DNA of 64,000 nt, taken from NCBI GenBank assembly GCA_903823025.1, contig CAIJRK010000026.1, forward strand, positions 1 to 64,000. Direction: 5' to 3'. Numbering within the stretch: position 1 is the first letter of the stretch; every line of letters starts with the position of its first letter. This document shows, in pieces, positions 17,730 to 26,339 of the stretch. The translations under genes were made by a program, and so were the position numbers. The notes below the pieces were generated by a model. It searched no databases. It had not been told where the DNA came from and saw only the letters and a list, made by a program, of their open reading frames with translations. The stretch comes from an uncultured beta proteobacterium. GTDB taxonomy: Bacteria; Pseudomonadota; Gammaproteobacteria; Burkholderiales; Burkholderiaceae_C.

Positions 17730-17801
17730 CTAGCGAAAAAGGCGTGCGGACGAACGGACTGTAAGCGCTATAAAGTTTGCCGTTGTAGTTCGCGGTGTCA
17801 T
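17730..17801 (-). CDS. Thr-rich leader peptide of thrS (23 residues)
   Basis: From the ATG at 17799-17801 the frame encodes MTPRTTTANFIALTV, then eight more residues ending in ARLFR, and stops at TAG (17730-17732). Five of the first 14 residues are Thr, three of them consecutive (ACT ACA ACG). An AAAGG ribosome-binding site lies 10 nt upstream. The frame ends about 20 nt before the terminator hairpin that precedes thrS. The GCGCTT at codons 12-13 (17763-17768) is complementary to the AAGCGC of the terminator's first arm, giving a candidate antiterminator. The model, by inference: ribosome stalling at Thr codons when charged tRNA-Thr is scarce allows readthrough into thrS. Confidence 0.72.
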   Translation of the reverse strand: MTPRTTTANFIALTVRSSARLFR

Positions 17802-17865
17802 AACCCGATTGCCTTTCTCGTTCTTATTGCAAGAGTATTCCAATCTACGCCCCTTTCGGAGCGAA

Positions 17866-17942
17866 TTCCGAAGAGGTTATCCCTCTTCGGAATGAATTTT
17901 ATCTCCCTGAAGAGGGAGGTTTCAAACCAGCGTTGGTTTTAG
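17866..17942. repeat. Dispersed intergenic repeat, copy A (three hairpins)
   Basis: This segment carries three nested palindromes: TTCCGAAGAGG/CCTCTTCGGAA (11-bp perfect stem, 17866-17892), CTCCCT/AGGGAG (about 17903-17918) and AAACC/GGTTT (about 17925-17939). About 70 bp align with 43325-43394 with few gaps; the shared core includes AATGAATT and GGTTTCAAACC. It lies between the aceA terminator and the thrS leader. Confidence 0.6.
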
Positions 17943-17961
17943 ATGGAACGCCAAGTTTAAC

Positions 17962-18002
17962 AAAAAAGGCCTGTGTCACCCATTGCGGGATGACACAGGC
18001 CT
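17962..18002 (-). terminator. Rho-independent terminator after aceA
   Basis: On the minus strand AGGCCTGTGTCA pairs perfectly with TGACACAGGCCT, extended by a further GG/CC pairing toward the loop, and is followed by TTTTTT. It lies 21 nt after the isocitrate lyase stop codon. Confidence 0.92.
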
Positions 18003-18023
18003 CTATTGAACCAGCATTGCTGC

Positions 18024-19343
18024 TTAGTGGAACTGCTCTTCTTCTGTAGAACCCGTCAACGCAGTCACGCTGGACTTGCCGCCTTGAATGACGGTGGTCA
18101 CTTCGTCGAAGTAGCCAGTGCCCACTTCTTGCTGATGCGACACGAAGGTGTAGCCACGGTCGCGTGCTGCAAATTCAGGTTCTTGCACTTTTTCAACATA
18201 GGCTGACATACCACGTTTAACGTAGTCTTGCGCCAAGTCGAACATGTTGTACCACATGGAGTGAATGCCAGCCAAAGTGATGAATTGGTACTTGTAGCCC
18301 ATGGCGCCCAGTTCTGTCTGGAACTTGGCGATGGTGGCATCGTCGAGGTTTTTCTTCCAGTTGAACGAGGGTGAGCAGTTGTAAGCCAACATTTTGCCGG
18401 GATGCTTGGCGTGCACGGCATCTGCAAACTTCTTGGCAAATGCCAAGTCAGGCGTACCGGTTTCGCACCACACCAAGTCAGCGTATTCAGCATAGGCAAC
18501 CGCGCGGCTAATGGCTTGATCCATGCCCTTGTTGGTTTTGTAGAAGCCTTCTGCGGTGCGTTCACCGGTCAAGAAAGGTTTGTCGTTTTCGTCGTAGTCA
18601 CTGGTCAACAAATCGGCTGCTTCAGCATCGGTACGGGCAATCACCAAAGTTGGCACGCCGCAGACGTCGGCCGCCATACGGGCAGCTACCAGCTTTTGGA
18701 TGGCTTCAGCGGTTGGCACCAGCACTTTGCCGCCCATGTGGCCGCATTTCTTGACCGAAGCCAATTGATCTTCCCAATGCACGCCAGCCGCGCCGGACTT
18801 GATCATGGCCTTCATCAACTCAAATGCATTCAGGACACCGCCAAAACCGGCTTCAGCATCCGCCACGATGGGCGCGAAATTATCAATGTAGCCTTTGTCA
18901 CCGGCATCAATACCTTTGGAGTGCTGAATTTCGTCAGCACGGCGGAAGGTGTTGTTGATGCGTTCAACCACGGTTGGCACCGAGTCCACTGGGTACAACG
19001 ACTGGTCGGGGTACATGGATGCATATGAATTGTTGTCAGCGGCGACTTGCCAGCCGGACAAATAAATCGCTTTCACGCCAGCCTTGACTTGTTGCATGGC
19101 TTGGCCGCCAGTCAAAGCGCCCAGGCAATTGACGTAAGACTCGGTGTGCAGCAGGTTCCAGAGCTTTTCAGCACCACGGCGAGCCAAGGTGTGCTCAATG
19201 TGGAAAGAGCCGCGCAGGCGCACGACATCAGCGGCGCTGTAACCGCGTTTGATGCCCTTCCAGCGAGGATTGGTCGCCCAGTCTTTTTCGAGTGCGGCGA
19301 CTTGTTGTTCGCGGCTTAATTGTTCGGTGGTGGTTTGTTGCAT
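18024..19343 (-). CDS. aceA: Isocitrate lyase
   Basis: AceA splits isocitrate into glyoxylate and succinate, the first step of the glyoxylate shunt used on acetate and fatty acids. The 439-residue protein matches the short bacterial class in length. The signature [14 protein letters not shown] contains the catalytic Cys. Other conserved stretches are [21 protein letters not shown] and [13 protein letters not shown]. The start ([14 protein letters not shown]) has GGAGTG just upstream. The gene stands alone, with a strong terminator behind it and two palindromic operator-like sites in front. No malate synthase gene is in the window. Confidence 0.97.
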   Translation of the reverse strand: MQQTTTEQLSREQQVAALEKDWATNPRWKGIKRGYSAADVVRLRGSFHIEHTLARRGAEKLWNLLHTESYVNCLGALTGGQAMQQVKAGVKAIYLSGWQVAADNNSYASMYPDQSLYPVDSVPTVVERINNTFRRADEIQHSKGIDAGDKGYIDNFAPIVADAEAGFGGVLNAFELMKAMIKSGAAGVHWEDQLASVKKCGHMGGKVLVPTAEAIQKLVAARMAADVCGVPTLVIARTDAEAADLLTSDYDENDKPFLTGERTAEGFYKTNKGMDQAISRAVAYAEYADLVWCETGTPDLAFAKKFADAVHAKHPGKMLAYNCSPSFNWKKNLDDATIAKFQTELGAMGYKYQFITLAGIHSMWYNMFDLAQDYVKRGMSAYVEKVQEPEFAARDRGYTFVSHQQEVGTGYFDEVTTVIQGGKSSVTALTGSTEEEQFH

Positions 19344-19413
19344 GAAATCACTCCATTAGTTTAAAAAACTGCATTGGCATCAATGTGCGCTCAATGCGTA
19401 TGAACTTATTCTA

Positions 19414-19462
19414 AGTCTTATATAAGACTAACTTTGTATCTTATGTCTTATATAAGACATAA
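19414..19462. promoter_or_regulatory. Paired palindromic operators upstream of aceA
   Basis: Two perfect palindromes share the core GTCTTATATAAGAC. One is AGTCTTATATAAGACT at 19414-19429. The other is a 22-bp palindrome at 19441-19462 (TTATGTCTTATATAAGACATAA has the full symmetry; its key half-site is TATGTCTTAT). Their centres are exactly 30 bp apart, about three helical turns, so a dimeric regulator could bind both on the same face. They lie about 70-120 bp before the aceA ATG. The TA-rich core resembles GntR-type operators, but the regulator is unknown. Confidence 0.78.
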
Positions 19463-19542
19463 ATTTAAACCTTAAAAATCAAACACTTAAAACAAAATTT
19501 CTTAATGTGAAAACAAAATTCTTTATTTGAAAAAATTCTGAC

Positions 19543-19581
19543 AGCAAACTTCAGTGGCATTTTTAGTCACTGAAGTTTGCT
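19543..19581 (-). terminator. Hairpin downstream of clpB
   Basis: AGCAAACTTCAGTG (19543-19556) and CACTGAAGTTTGCT (19568-19581) form a perfect 14-bp stem with an 11-nt loop. On the minus strand a T run (AATTTTTT) begins about 6 nt after the stem. It therefore is an imperfect terminator for clpB, 49 nt after its stop codon. Confidence 0.65.
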
Positions 19582-19629
19582 TCTCACCATGTGAAAAAAC
19601 AACAACTATCGTTAATAAATTGATGGTGA

Positions 19630-22230
19630 TTAAGGCGCTACGCGCTCGAAGCTGAACTGCCCCGGCGAGCGGATTGGATCTACATCGACCGCAATCACAT
19701 TTTTAGGCAAAAACTTGCCTTCGAGCAGCAACTTGGATAACGGGTTTTCAATCCGCTGCTGAATCGCGCGCTTCAAAGGTCGCGCACCAAAAACAGGATC
19801 AAAGCCGACCTTGGCCAACTCAGCCAATGCGGCAGGTGACACTTCCAGCGTCAAATCCATCTTGGCCAGCCGCGCTTGCAGCACCTTAATCTGGATACCG
19901 GCAATCTCGGCAATGTGCGTGGCATCCAGCGCATGAAATACCACGGTCTCGTCAATGCGGTTTAAAAACTCGGGCCTGAAATGATTCTTCAACTCGCCCG
20001 TCACTGCATCTTTGATGTCTTCGCTGTCTTGCCCCACCATCGACTGAATCAGGTGCGAACCCATGTTGCTGGTCATCACAATCACGGTGTTTTTGAAATC
20101 AACGGTGCGGCCTTGGCCATCCGTCAGACGACCATCATCAAGCACTTGCAGCAACACGTTAAACACATCGGGGTGCGCTTTTTCAACCTCATCGAGCAGC
20201 AACACGCTGTAGGGTTTGCGGCGCACGGCTTCGGTCAAATAACCGCCTTCTTCGTAGCCCACGTAGCCCGGAGGCGCGCCAATCAGACGGGCCACCGAAT
20301 GTTTCTCCATGAATTCACTCATGTCGATGCGCACCAAATGGTCTTCTGAATCAAACAGAAAACCCGCCAAGGCTTTGCATAATTCGGTCTTTCCAACGCC
20401 TGTTGGGCCAAGAAACAAGAACGAACCTGTTGGACGATTAGGGTCAGACAAACCGGCGCGAGAACGTCGAATGGCGTTGGACACAGCCGTAATGGCTTCT
20501 TGCTGCCCCACCACGCGTTGATGCAATTTAACTTCCATCTGCAACAATTTATCGCGCTCACCCTGCATCATTTTGCTCACCGGAATGCCCGTGGCCCGGC
20601 TCACCACCTCAGCGATTTCTTCGGCCCCGACCTGCGTGCGCAGCAAACGCGGCGCGGCATTCTCACCGCGTGTCTCTTCTTTCGCTTGCACTTCTGTCAG
20701 ACGCTTTTCAAGCGCAGGCAACTTGCCATATTGCAGTTCGGCCACTTTGTTGAAATCGCCTTTGCGGGTGAGTTCTTCAATCTGAAACTTGAGCTTTTCA
20801 ATCTCATCGCGCACTTGGGCGCTGCCTTGCGCACTGGCTTTTTCGGCTTTCCAGATTTCATCGAGGTCGGCAATTTCTTTTTGCAACGTGCCAATTTCTT
20901 CGTTGATCAACCCAAAGCGTTTTTGCGACGCCTCGTCTTTTTCCTTCTTCACGGCTTCACGCTCAATCTGCAACTGAATCAGGCGACGATCCAGCTTGTC
21001 CATCACTTCCGGCTTGGAATCCATTTCGATCTTGATCTTGGAGGCGGCCTCATCAATCAAGTCGATGGCTTTGTCCGGCAAGAAACGGTCGGTGATGTAG
21101 CGTTGACTGAGTTCGGCGGCGGCCACGATGGCCGGGTCCGTGATTTCCACGTTGTGGTGCTTTTCATAGCGTTCTTTGAGGCCGCGCAGGATGGCAATCG
21201 TGGCTTCCACTGTGGGTTCGCCCACCAGAATTTTCTGAAAACGGCGTTCCAGCGCCGCGTCTTTTTCGATGTATTTGCGGTACTCGTCCAGCGTGGTCGC
21301 CCCGACACAGTGCAACTCGCCACGGGCCAGCGCGGGCTTGAGCATATTGCCCGCATCCATCGCGCCTTCGGCTTTGCCCGCGCCCACCATCGTGTGCAAT
21401 TCGTCAATAAAAACAATGGTTTGACCTTCGTCTTTGGCCAAATCCTTGAGCACGTTTTTCAGGCGCTCTTCAAACTCGCCACGAAACTTGGCCCCCGCCA
21501 GCAACGAGGCCATGTCCAGCGACAACACGCGCTTGCCTTTGAGTGAATCGGGTACTTCACCGGCGACGATGCGCTGGGCCAAACCTTCGACAATCGCGGT
21601 CTTGCCGACACCGGGTTCACCAATCAAAACAGGGTTGTTTTTGGTCCGGCGTTGCAACACCTGAATAGCGCGGCGAATTTCGTCATCGCGGCCAATCACC
21701 GGGTCAAGCTTGCCCATGCGGGCGCGTTCGGTCAGGTCAACGCAATATTTTTTGAGCGATTCGCGCTGATCTTCGGCATCGGCGCTGTCCACGTTTTGCC
21801 CGCCGCGCACGGTGTCAATCGCGGATTCAAGCGACTTGCGGGTGAGGCCATTTTCTTTAACGATGCGCCCAATGTCCTGCTTGCTGTCAGTCAGCGCCAA
21901 CAAAAACAACTCGCCCGCGACAAACTGATCGCCGCGTTTCAAGGCTTCTTTCTCAGATGCCTGCAGTAGAGAAACCATGTCGCGGCCCACCTGAACCTGC
22001 TCGTGGCCCTGCACTTGGGGCAGCTTTTTCATGGCCATCTCAGCCGCCGCCAGCAAACCCGGCACGTTCACGCCAGCACGTTGCAACAAAGCTTTGGGGC
22101 CGTCTTCCTGATGCAGCATGGCGACCAGGACGTGAGACGGCTCAATGTAGGCGTGGTCATTGCCCAAGGCCAGTGTCTGGGCTTCGCTTAAGGCTTCCTG
22201 AAACTTGGTGGTAAGTTTTTCAATTCGCAT
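19630..22230 (-). CDS. clpB: ATP-dependent chaperone ClpB
   Basis: ClpB disaggregates proteins together with the DnaK system. The start chosen is the ATG at 22228-22230 ([18 protein letters not shown]), which has AAAGGA in front and matches the family's N-terminus; an in-frame upstream ATG would add 26 atypical residues. The predicted length is 866. Parts in order: Clp-N repeat domain (1-145), AAA-1 with [16 protein letters not shown], the ClpB-specific coiled-coil middle domain (about 410-530), AAA-2 with [15 protein letters not shown], and the C-terminal D2-small domain. It follows moaE by about 117 nt on the same strand. No convincing heat-shock promoter was confirmed. Confidence 0.97.
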   Translation of the reverse strand: MRIEKLTTKFQEALSEAQTLALGNDHAYIEPSHVLVAMLHQEDGPKALLQRAGVNVPGLLAAAEMAMKKLPQVQGHEQVQVGRDMVSLLQASEKEALKRGDQFVAGELFLLALTDSKQDIGRIVKENGLTRKSLESAIDTVRGGQNVDSADAEDQRESLKKYCVDLTERARMGKLDPVIGRDDEIRRAIQVLQRRTKNNPVLIGEPGVGKTAIVEGLAQRIVAGEVPDSLKGKRVLSLDMASLLAGAKFRGEFEERLKNVLKDLAKDEGQTIVFIDELHTMVGAGKAEGAMDAGNMLKPALARGELHCVGATTLDEYRKYIEKDAALERRFQKILVGEPTVEATIAILRGLKERYEKHHNVEITDPAIVAAAELSQRYITDRFLPDKAIDLIDEAASKIKIEMDSKPEVMDKLDRRLIQLQIEREAVKKEKDEASQKRFGLINEEIGTLQKEIADLDEIWKAEKASAQGSAQVRDEIEKLKFQIEELTRKGDFNKVAELQYGKLPALEKRLTEVQAKEETRGENAAPRLLRTQVGAEEIAEVVSRATGIPVSKMMQGERDKLLQMEVKLHQRVVGQQEAITAVSNAIRRSRAGLSDPNRPTGSFLFLGPTGVGKTELCKALAGFLFDSEDHLVRIDMSEFMEKHSVARLIGAPPGYVGYEEGGYLTEAVRRKPYSVLLLDEVEKAHPDVFNVLLQVLDDGRLTDGQGRTVDFKNTVIVMTSNMGSHLIQSMVGQDSEDIKDAVTGELKNHFRPEFLNRIDETVVFHALDATHIAEIAGIQIKVLQARLAKMDLTLEVSPAALAELAKVGFDPVFGARPLKRAIQQRIENPLSKLLLEGKFLPKNVIAVDVDPIRSPGQFSFERVAP

Positions 22231-22347
22231 GTCAATCCTTTGAGTTTTGATAGAGCTTGATGCTGATTCAAGATTTTCAAGGGATTTACTCATGTTGTCT
22301 GCTGACATAAATCAAGGTAAACGCGCGGTAAATCACCCCACCAACTG

Positions 22348-22845
22348 TCAAATGTTGCGCGACTCAATGCCCCATTTAGCCAACGCCGCATCATCCGTGA
22401 CCCGGGCATCGACCCAGCGCGCACCTTCTGGCGTTTGCTCTTTCTTCCAGAATGGGGCTTGGGTCTTGAGGTAGTCCATCAAAAACTCGCAAGCCTGAAA
22501 ACTCTCGCCCCGGTGCGCCGAAGTCACCGCCACCAGCACGATTTGATCCAGCGGCTGTAGCAAGCCGATGCGGTGAATGACGCGGGCACCAAAAATATCA
22601 AACCGTTGGTGCGCCTCGTCAATCATGGTTTCAATAGACTTTTCGGTCATGCCGGGATAGTGCTCCAGTTCCATGCTGCTGATGCTGCCAGGCGTGCCTG
22701 CCGTGCGGTCGCGCACCGTCCCGATAAAACTGCAAACGGCACCGACGCGAGGGTCTTGCGCCCGCAAGATGTTGATCTCGGTCGTCAGATCGAAATCAAC
22801 GGTCTGGATAAAAACCCGTGGGCTGGAAAGTTGCGAAGCGTCCAT
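22348..22845 (-). CDS. moaE: Molybdopterin synthase catalytic subunit MoaE
   Basis: MoaE, with MoaD, inserts sulfur into precursor Z (cyclic pyranopterin monophosphate) to make molybdopterin. The 165-residue protein shows GAVCSFIGTVRD near residue 35, LEHYPGM, the stretch RIGLLQPLDQIVLVAVTSAH, R-G-E and FLMDYLKTQAPFWKKE, all typical of MoaE. It begins 8 nt after moaD and is the last molybdenum-cofactor gene of the run. Confidence 0.97.
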   Translation of the reverse strand: MDASQLSSPRVFIQTVDFDLTTEINILRAQDPRVGAVCSFIGTVRDRTAGTPGSISSMELEHYPGMTEKSIETMIDEAHQRFDIFGARVIHRIGLLQPLDQIVLVAVTSAHRGESFQACEFLMDYLKTQAPFWKKEQTPEGARWVDARVTDDAALAKWGIESRNI

Positions 22846-22853
22846 GCAAGTCT

Positions 22854-23105
22854 TTAGCCGCCCGTGACTGGCGGGAAGAAGGCCACTTCGGCCCCGTCCA
22901 CCAGTGCGGCTGATTCGTCACACATGATCTGGTTGAGGGCCATGCGCACGGCCCGGCCACGCGCCAAACTCTCGGCGTACGCGCCATCCAAGGCGATTAA
23001 TTCATCGCGCAACGCGGCCAAGGTTGATGCAGTGGTGTCCACCAATTCGCTAGACACACCCATGTCCTCGCGGATAGAAGCAAAGTATTTCACAGTGACT
23101 TTCAT
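22854..23105 (-). CDS. moaD: Molybdopterin synthase sulfur carrier subunit MoaD
   Basis: MoaD is a small ubiquitin-like carrier whose C-terminal Gly-Gly is adenylated and converted to a thiocarboxylate. The chosen start, the ATG at 23103-23105 (MKVTVKYFASIRED), overlaps the moeA stop codon and gives 83 residues, the usual size. The protein ends in VAFFPPVTGG, as required. The overlap with moeA implies translational coupling. Confidence 0.96.
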   Translation of the reverse strand: MKVTVKYFASIREDMGVSSELVDTTASTLAALRDELIALDGAYAESLARGRAVRMALNQIMCDESAALVDGAEVAFFPPVTGG

Positions 23106-24352
23106 CCCAACATCTCCGAAAAAGGAATAAACCAAACCATGTCACCCTGCGTGATGGTTTGGCCAGGCAGGTTATCCACGACGCCATCACCCCAAACAAT
23201 GGAGGTCAACACGCCAGCGCTTTGATTGGCAAACAAATCCAATCCACCCGCCGCATTGCGCTTCACCCGCAAGAATTCACGCCGTTTATCACCCTTAGTC
23301 CAATTGAAATGGGCAGGTAGCGCGATTGATTTGGGCGCAACGTCGGTCGCACCCTGTAATTTCAGCAAAAACGGCCGCACCAACAGCAAGAAGGTGACAA
23401 AGCTCGACACCGGATTACCCGGCAGTCCAATGAAATGCGCCGCTTGCACCCGACCATAAGCAAACGGTTTGCCCGGTTTGATGGCAATCTGCCACAAATT
23501 GAGCGAACCCAGTGATTGCACGGCAGGCTTGATGTGGTCTTCTTCGCCCACCGAAACACCGCCGCTAGTCAGAATCAGATCGTGGTGTTGGGCTGCTTTT
23601 TGCAGCGCTTGAACGGTCGCGTCCAGCTGATCCGGCACGATGCCAAGATCAGTGACCTCGCAGCCCAACCGCACCAGCAACGCTCTTAAAAAGAAACGGT
23701 TGGAGTTGTAAATAGAGCCGGGTTTCATCTGCGCAGGGGCCACGTCGCCGGGCATGACTAGCTCGTCACCGGTTGAAAACAAGGCCACACGCGGACGTCG
23801 CAGCACCGGCAACAAATGCATTCCGATACTGGCCGCGAGTCCCAAGGAAGCAGGCGTGAGTCGCGTGCCTTTTGAAAGCACAACGGTGCCAAGCGTCACG
23901 TCTTCTCCGGCACGGCGAATCCACTGGCCCGGCGTGGGTGCGGATTTGATGCGCACCCTCATGCAAGCCTGCGCATCGTCCGCCGGTAAAACTTCGCAGT
24001 CTTCCTGCATCACCACCGCGTCCGTGCCGGGCGGAATCGGTGCACCGGTGAAAATCCGGGCCGCACTCATCGACTCCAAAGGCACGCCCGACGAACCAGC
24101 GGCGATGCGTTGCGTCACCGTCAGCAGCCCCGACGTTTGCGCAATATCGGCACAGCGCACGGCGTAACCATCCATGGCACTGTTGTCCTGCGGAGGTACA
24201 TGCAAAGCTGAAACAAGGTCTTGCGCCAAAACCCGGCCATCGGCATCAAAGGTGGACACCGACTCGACATCTGGCAAAAAAGTGGCAAATCCGAGCAGTT
24301 CAACCAAGGCGTCATCGAGCGATTTCAGGGGCGGGCGAGGGTTGTTCATCAA
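23102..24352 (-). CDS. moeA: Molybdopterin molybdenumtransferase MoeA
   Basis: MoeA inserts molybdate into adenylylated molybdopterin. The 416-residue protein shows the family pattern: an N-terminal region with QDNSAMDGYAVR, the segment FTGAPIPPGTDAVVMQED, the MPT-binding-like domain with LFSTGDELV and LTSGGVSVGEED, and IGLPGNPVSSFVTF near the C-terminus. It overlaps mobB upstream (4 nt) and moaD downstream (3 nt), so mobB, moeA, moaD and moaE form a tightly coupled unit. Confidence 0.97.
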   Translation of the reverse strand: MMNNPRPPLKSLDDALVELLGFATFLPDVESVSTFDADGRVLAQDLVSALHVPPQDNSAMDGYAVRCADIAQTSGLLTVTQRIAAGSSGVPLESMSAARIFTGAPIPPGTDAVVMQEDCEVLPADDAQACMRVRIKSAPTPGQWIRRAGEDVTLGTVVLSKGTRLTPASLGLAASIGMHLLPVLRRPRVALFSTGDELVMPGDVAPAQMKPGSIYNSNRFFLRALLVRLGCEVTDLGIVPDQLDATVQALQKAAQHHDLILTSGGVSVGEEDHIKPAVQSLGSLNLWQIAIKPGKPFAYGRVQAAHFIGLPGNPVSSFVTFLLLVRPFLLKLQGATDVAPKSIALPAHFNWTKGDKRREFLRVKRNAAGGLDLFANQSAGVLTSIVWGDGVVDNLPGQTITQGDMVWFIPFSEMLG

Positions 24353-24879
24353 AAAGTCTCCAAGCGGTAGTCAAACCTTTTTTCATGGGTGATTAGCCAG
24401 TTCATCACGGCGTCAGCATCATTAATATCGAGCACGGGACGTTGGGTGGCGTGCGGCAGTTGGTCAGGAGAGTCGGTGGCAATGGCCACGATGAAGTCGT
24501 CATTCAGGTAGCGCACAGGCTTATTTGATTGCGCCCGCCAGACCTCAATTTTGAGCAAATCCGAGTCTTTAAAGCCTTCGACCAACACCCAATCAACGCC
24601 TTCGTACAACTCGGCAATCAGCTGGTGAACCGAGAGTTGCGTCGGCTGTTCAAACTCACGCATCAGCGCCAGACGCTTGTCCGACGCGACCACCACTTCA
24701 AACGCGCCCGCTTCGCGGTGGCGGTAGGTGTCTTTGCCGACATGGTCAATATCAAAGTGGTGATGCGCATGTTTGACAACCGACACGCGCAACCCCTGGA
24801 GCCGAAAAGCCGGAATCAGGCGTTCCACCAAGGTGGTTTTGCCTGAGCCTGAGTAGCCGGCAAAACCCACAACTTTCAT
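24349..24879 (-). CDS. mobB: Molybdopterin-guanine dinucleotide biosynthesis adaptor MobB
   Basis: MobB is a GTP-binding accessory protein for converting molybdopterin to its guanine dinucleotide form. The start taken is the ATG at 24877-24879, which overlaps the thrC stop (ATGA); a TTG two codons upstream is possible. The 176-residue protein begins MKVVGFAGYSGSGKTTLVER, with a clear P-loop, then VVKHAHHHFDIDHVGKDTYR and LVEGFKDSDLLKIEV. The cognate MobA is not in the window. Confidence 0.95.
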   Translation of the reverse strand: MKVVGFAGYSGSGKTTLVERLIPAFRLQGLRVSVVKHAHHHFDIDHVGKDTYRHREAGAFEVVVASDKRLALMREFEQPTQLSVHQLIAELYEGVDWVLVEGFKDSDLLKIEVWRAQSNKPVRYLNDDFIVAIATDSPDQLPHATQRPVLDINDADAVMNWLITHEKRFDYRLETF

Positions 24880-26339
24880 TGGCAATGCTGCACGATATAA
24901 GCTTTGACCGCGTCCACATCCGCCGTCATGCGAGTTACGCGCTTGGGCAAGGCTTCAATGCCTTCAAACCGGGCGGGCCGATCCGGCTCACGCCCGAGGG
25001 CTTCCACAATCGTGGCGGCAAACTTGATAGGCAAAGCCGTTTCAAGCACGATCATGGGCACGCCCGGTTGCAAATGTTCATGCGCCACTTTCACGCCGTC
25101 AGCGGTGTGTGTGTCGATCATCACGCCAAAGTGTTCAAACGTGGCCTGGATGGTGGCCAGACGGTCGGCGTGGGTGCTTTTGCCGCTCTCGAAACCATAC
25201 CGCGTCGCCGCTTGGCTAAACGCCGGGTCAGCACGCAAGTCAAAACGCCCTTCTTTGGCCAGCGTGTCGCCAAACAAGACGTTGACGCGCGCGCCGTCAC
25301 GATTCAACAGATCAAACACAAAGCGCTCAAAGTTGGAGGCTTTGGAAATATCCATCGACGGACTCGATGTTTCATGCGTGTCGGCGCTACCGCGCACACG
25401 GTAAACGCCGGTGCGCAAAAACTCGTCGAGCACATCGTTTTCATTGGTCGCGACCACCAATTTATCAATCGGCAGCCCCATCATACGAGCGACGTGGCCC
25501 GCGCAGACGTTACCAAAATTGCCCGATGGCACGGTGAAACTGACCTTCTCGGTATTGGCTTGTGTCGCCTGGAAGTAGCCTGCAAAGTAATAAACCACCT
25601 GGGCCATCAAGCGCGCCCAGTTGATCGAATTAACGGTGCCGATTTTGTACTTGCGTTTGAAATCGAGGTCGTTGGACACGGCTTTGACCAAGTCCTGACA
25701 GTCGTCAAACACGCCATCCACGGCAATGTTGTGGATGTTCTCGTCCATCAGGCTGAACATTTGTGCCTGCTGGAAGGGACTCATGCGGCCAAATGGGCTG
25801 GTCATAAAAACGCGCACGCCTTTTTTGCCACGCATGGCGTATTCGGCGGCGCTGCCGGTGTCGCCGCTGGTCGCACCCAAAATATTGAGTTCTTCACCGC
25901 GACGTGCCAGCTCGTACTCAAACAGGTTGCCCAACAACTGCATCGCCATGTCTTTAAAAGCCAGCGTGGGGCCATTGGACAGGGCTTCGAGGTAGAGCGT
26001 CGTTTGTGCGGCATCGGTTGAAGCGACTTCCAGCTTCTTCAACGGCACGATTTCTTTCGAGCCAAAAACAGCTTCGGTGTAGGTCTTGTCGCAAATCGCC
26101 TTCAAGTCGGTGGCAGGGATATCGTCGATGTAAAGCGATAACACCTCAAACGCCAACGCGGCATAACCTTGGTCGTGATAAACGCTGCGCCATTTCAGGA
26201 GCGTGGCGTCATCGACTTGCGGGTAATGTTCCGGCAGGTACAAGCCGCCATCAGGGGCTAAGCCTTCCAGCAGGATTTCACAAAAACGTTTGCGTTCGAT
26301 CGAATCGGTGGCGACGGCGCGGGTGGATAAATATTTCAT
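24876..26339 (-). CDS. thrC: Threonine synthase
   Basis: ThrC converts O-phosphohomoserine to threonine using PLP. The 487-residue protein has the N-terminal segment MKYLSTRAVATDSIERKRF, the PLP-lysine region TLAFKDMAMQLLGNLFEYEL, the GATSGDTGSAAEYA loop and FTVPSGNFGNVCAGH. It matches the longer (type 2) threonine synthases of proteobacteria. Its ATG overlaps the hom stop by one base (TGATG) and its own stop overlaps the mobB start, so threonine and molybdenum-cofactor genes are read as one unit. Confidence 0.97.
   Translation of the reverse strand: MKYLSTRAVATDSIERKRFCEILLEGLAPDGGLYLPEHYPQVDDATLLKWRSVYHDQGYAALAFEVLSLYIDDIPATDLKAICDKTYTEAVFGSKEIVPLKKLEVASTDAAQTTLYLEALSNGPTLAFKDMAMQLLGNLFEYELARRGEELNILGATSGDTGSAAEYAMRGKKGVRVFMTSPFGRMSPFQQAQMFSLMDENIHNIAVDGVFDDCQDLVKAVSNDLDFKRKYKIGTVNSINWARLMAQVVYYFAGYFQATQANTEKVSFTVPSGNFGNVCAGHVARMMGLPIDKLVVATNENDVLDEFLRTGVYRVRGSADTHETSSPSMDISKASNFERFVFDLLNRDGARVNVLFGDTLAKEGRFDLRADPAFSQAATRYGFESGKSTHADRLATIQATFEHFGVMIDTHTADGVKVAHEHLQPGVPMIVLETALPIKFAATIVEALGREPDRPARFEGIEALPKRVTRMTADVDAVKAYIVQHCQ

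Larger units (their letters stand above)
17658..18023. other. aceA-thrS intergenic region (366 bp)
   Basis: Reading on the minus strand, this gap holds the aceA terminator, repeat copy A, the likely thrS promoter region (no clear -35/-10 pair identified), the leader peptide, and the attenuator hairpin. No further protein gene is seen. Confidence 0.7.

Noticed and set aside
17657-17730. Leader peptide reading directly into thrS as an N-terminal extension
   Set aside because: The leader frame stops at TAG (17730-17732), and the thrS frame itself has a TGA at 17709-17711, so the two are separate.
20500-21546. Long plus-strand open frame (348 codons) inside clpB
   Set aside because: It is the complement of highly conserved clpB coding sequence and its translation, rich in Phe, His and Leu, is typical of an antisense shadow.
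22230-22308. Heat-shock (sigma-32) promoter before clpB
   Set aside because: CTTGAAA is present at about 22275-22281 on the minus strand, but no CCCCAT-like -10 element occurs at proper spacing. I did not list it as a promoter.
19630-22308. Longer clpB start with 26 extra residues
   Set aside because: The added residues are Ser-rich and unlike the family, while the ATG at 22228-22230 has a good ribosome-binding site and the expected sequence MRIEKLT.
24879-26021. Plus-strand open frame (380 codons) inside thrC
   Set aside because: It is an antisense shadow of threonine synthase without family features.
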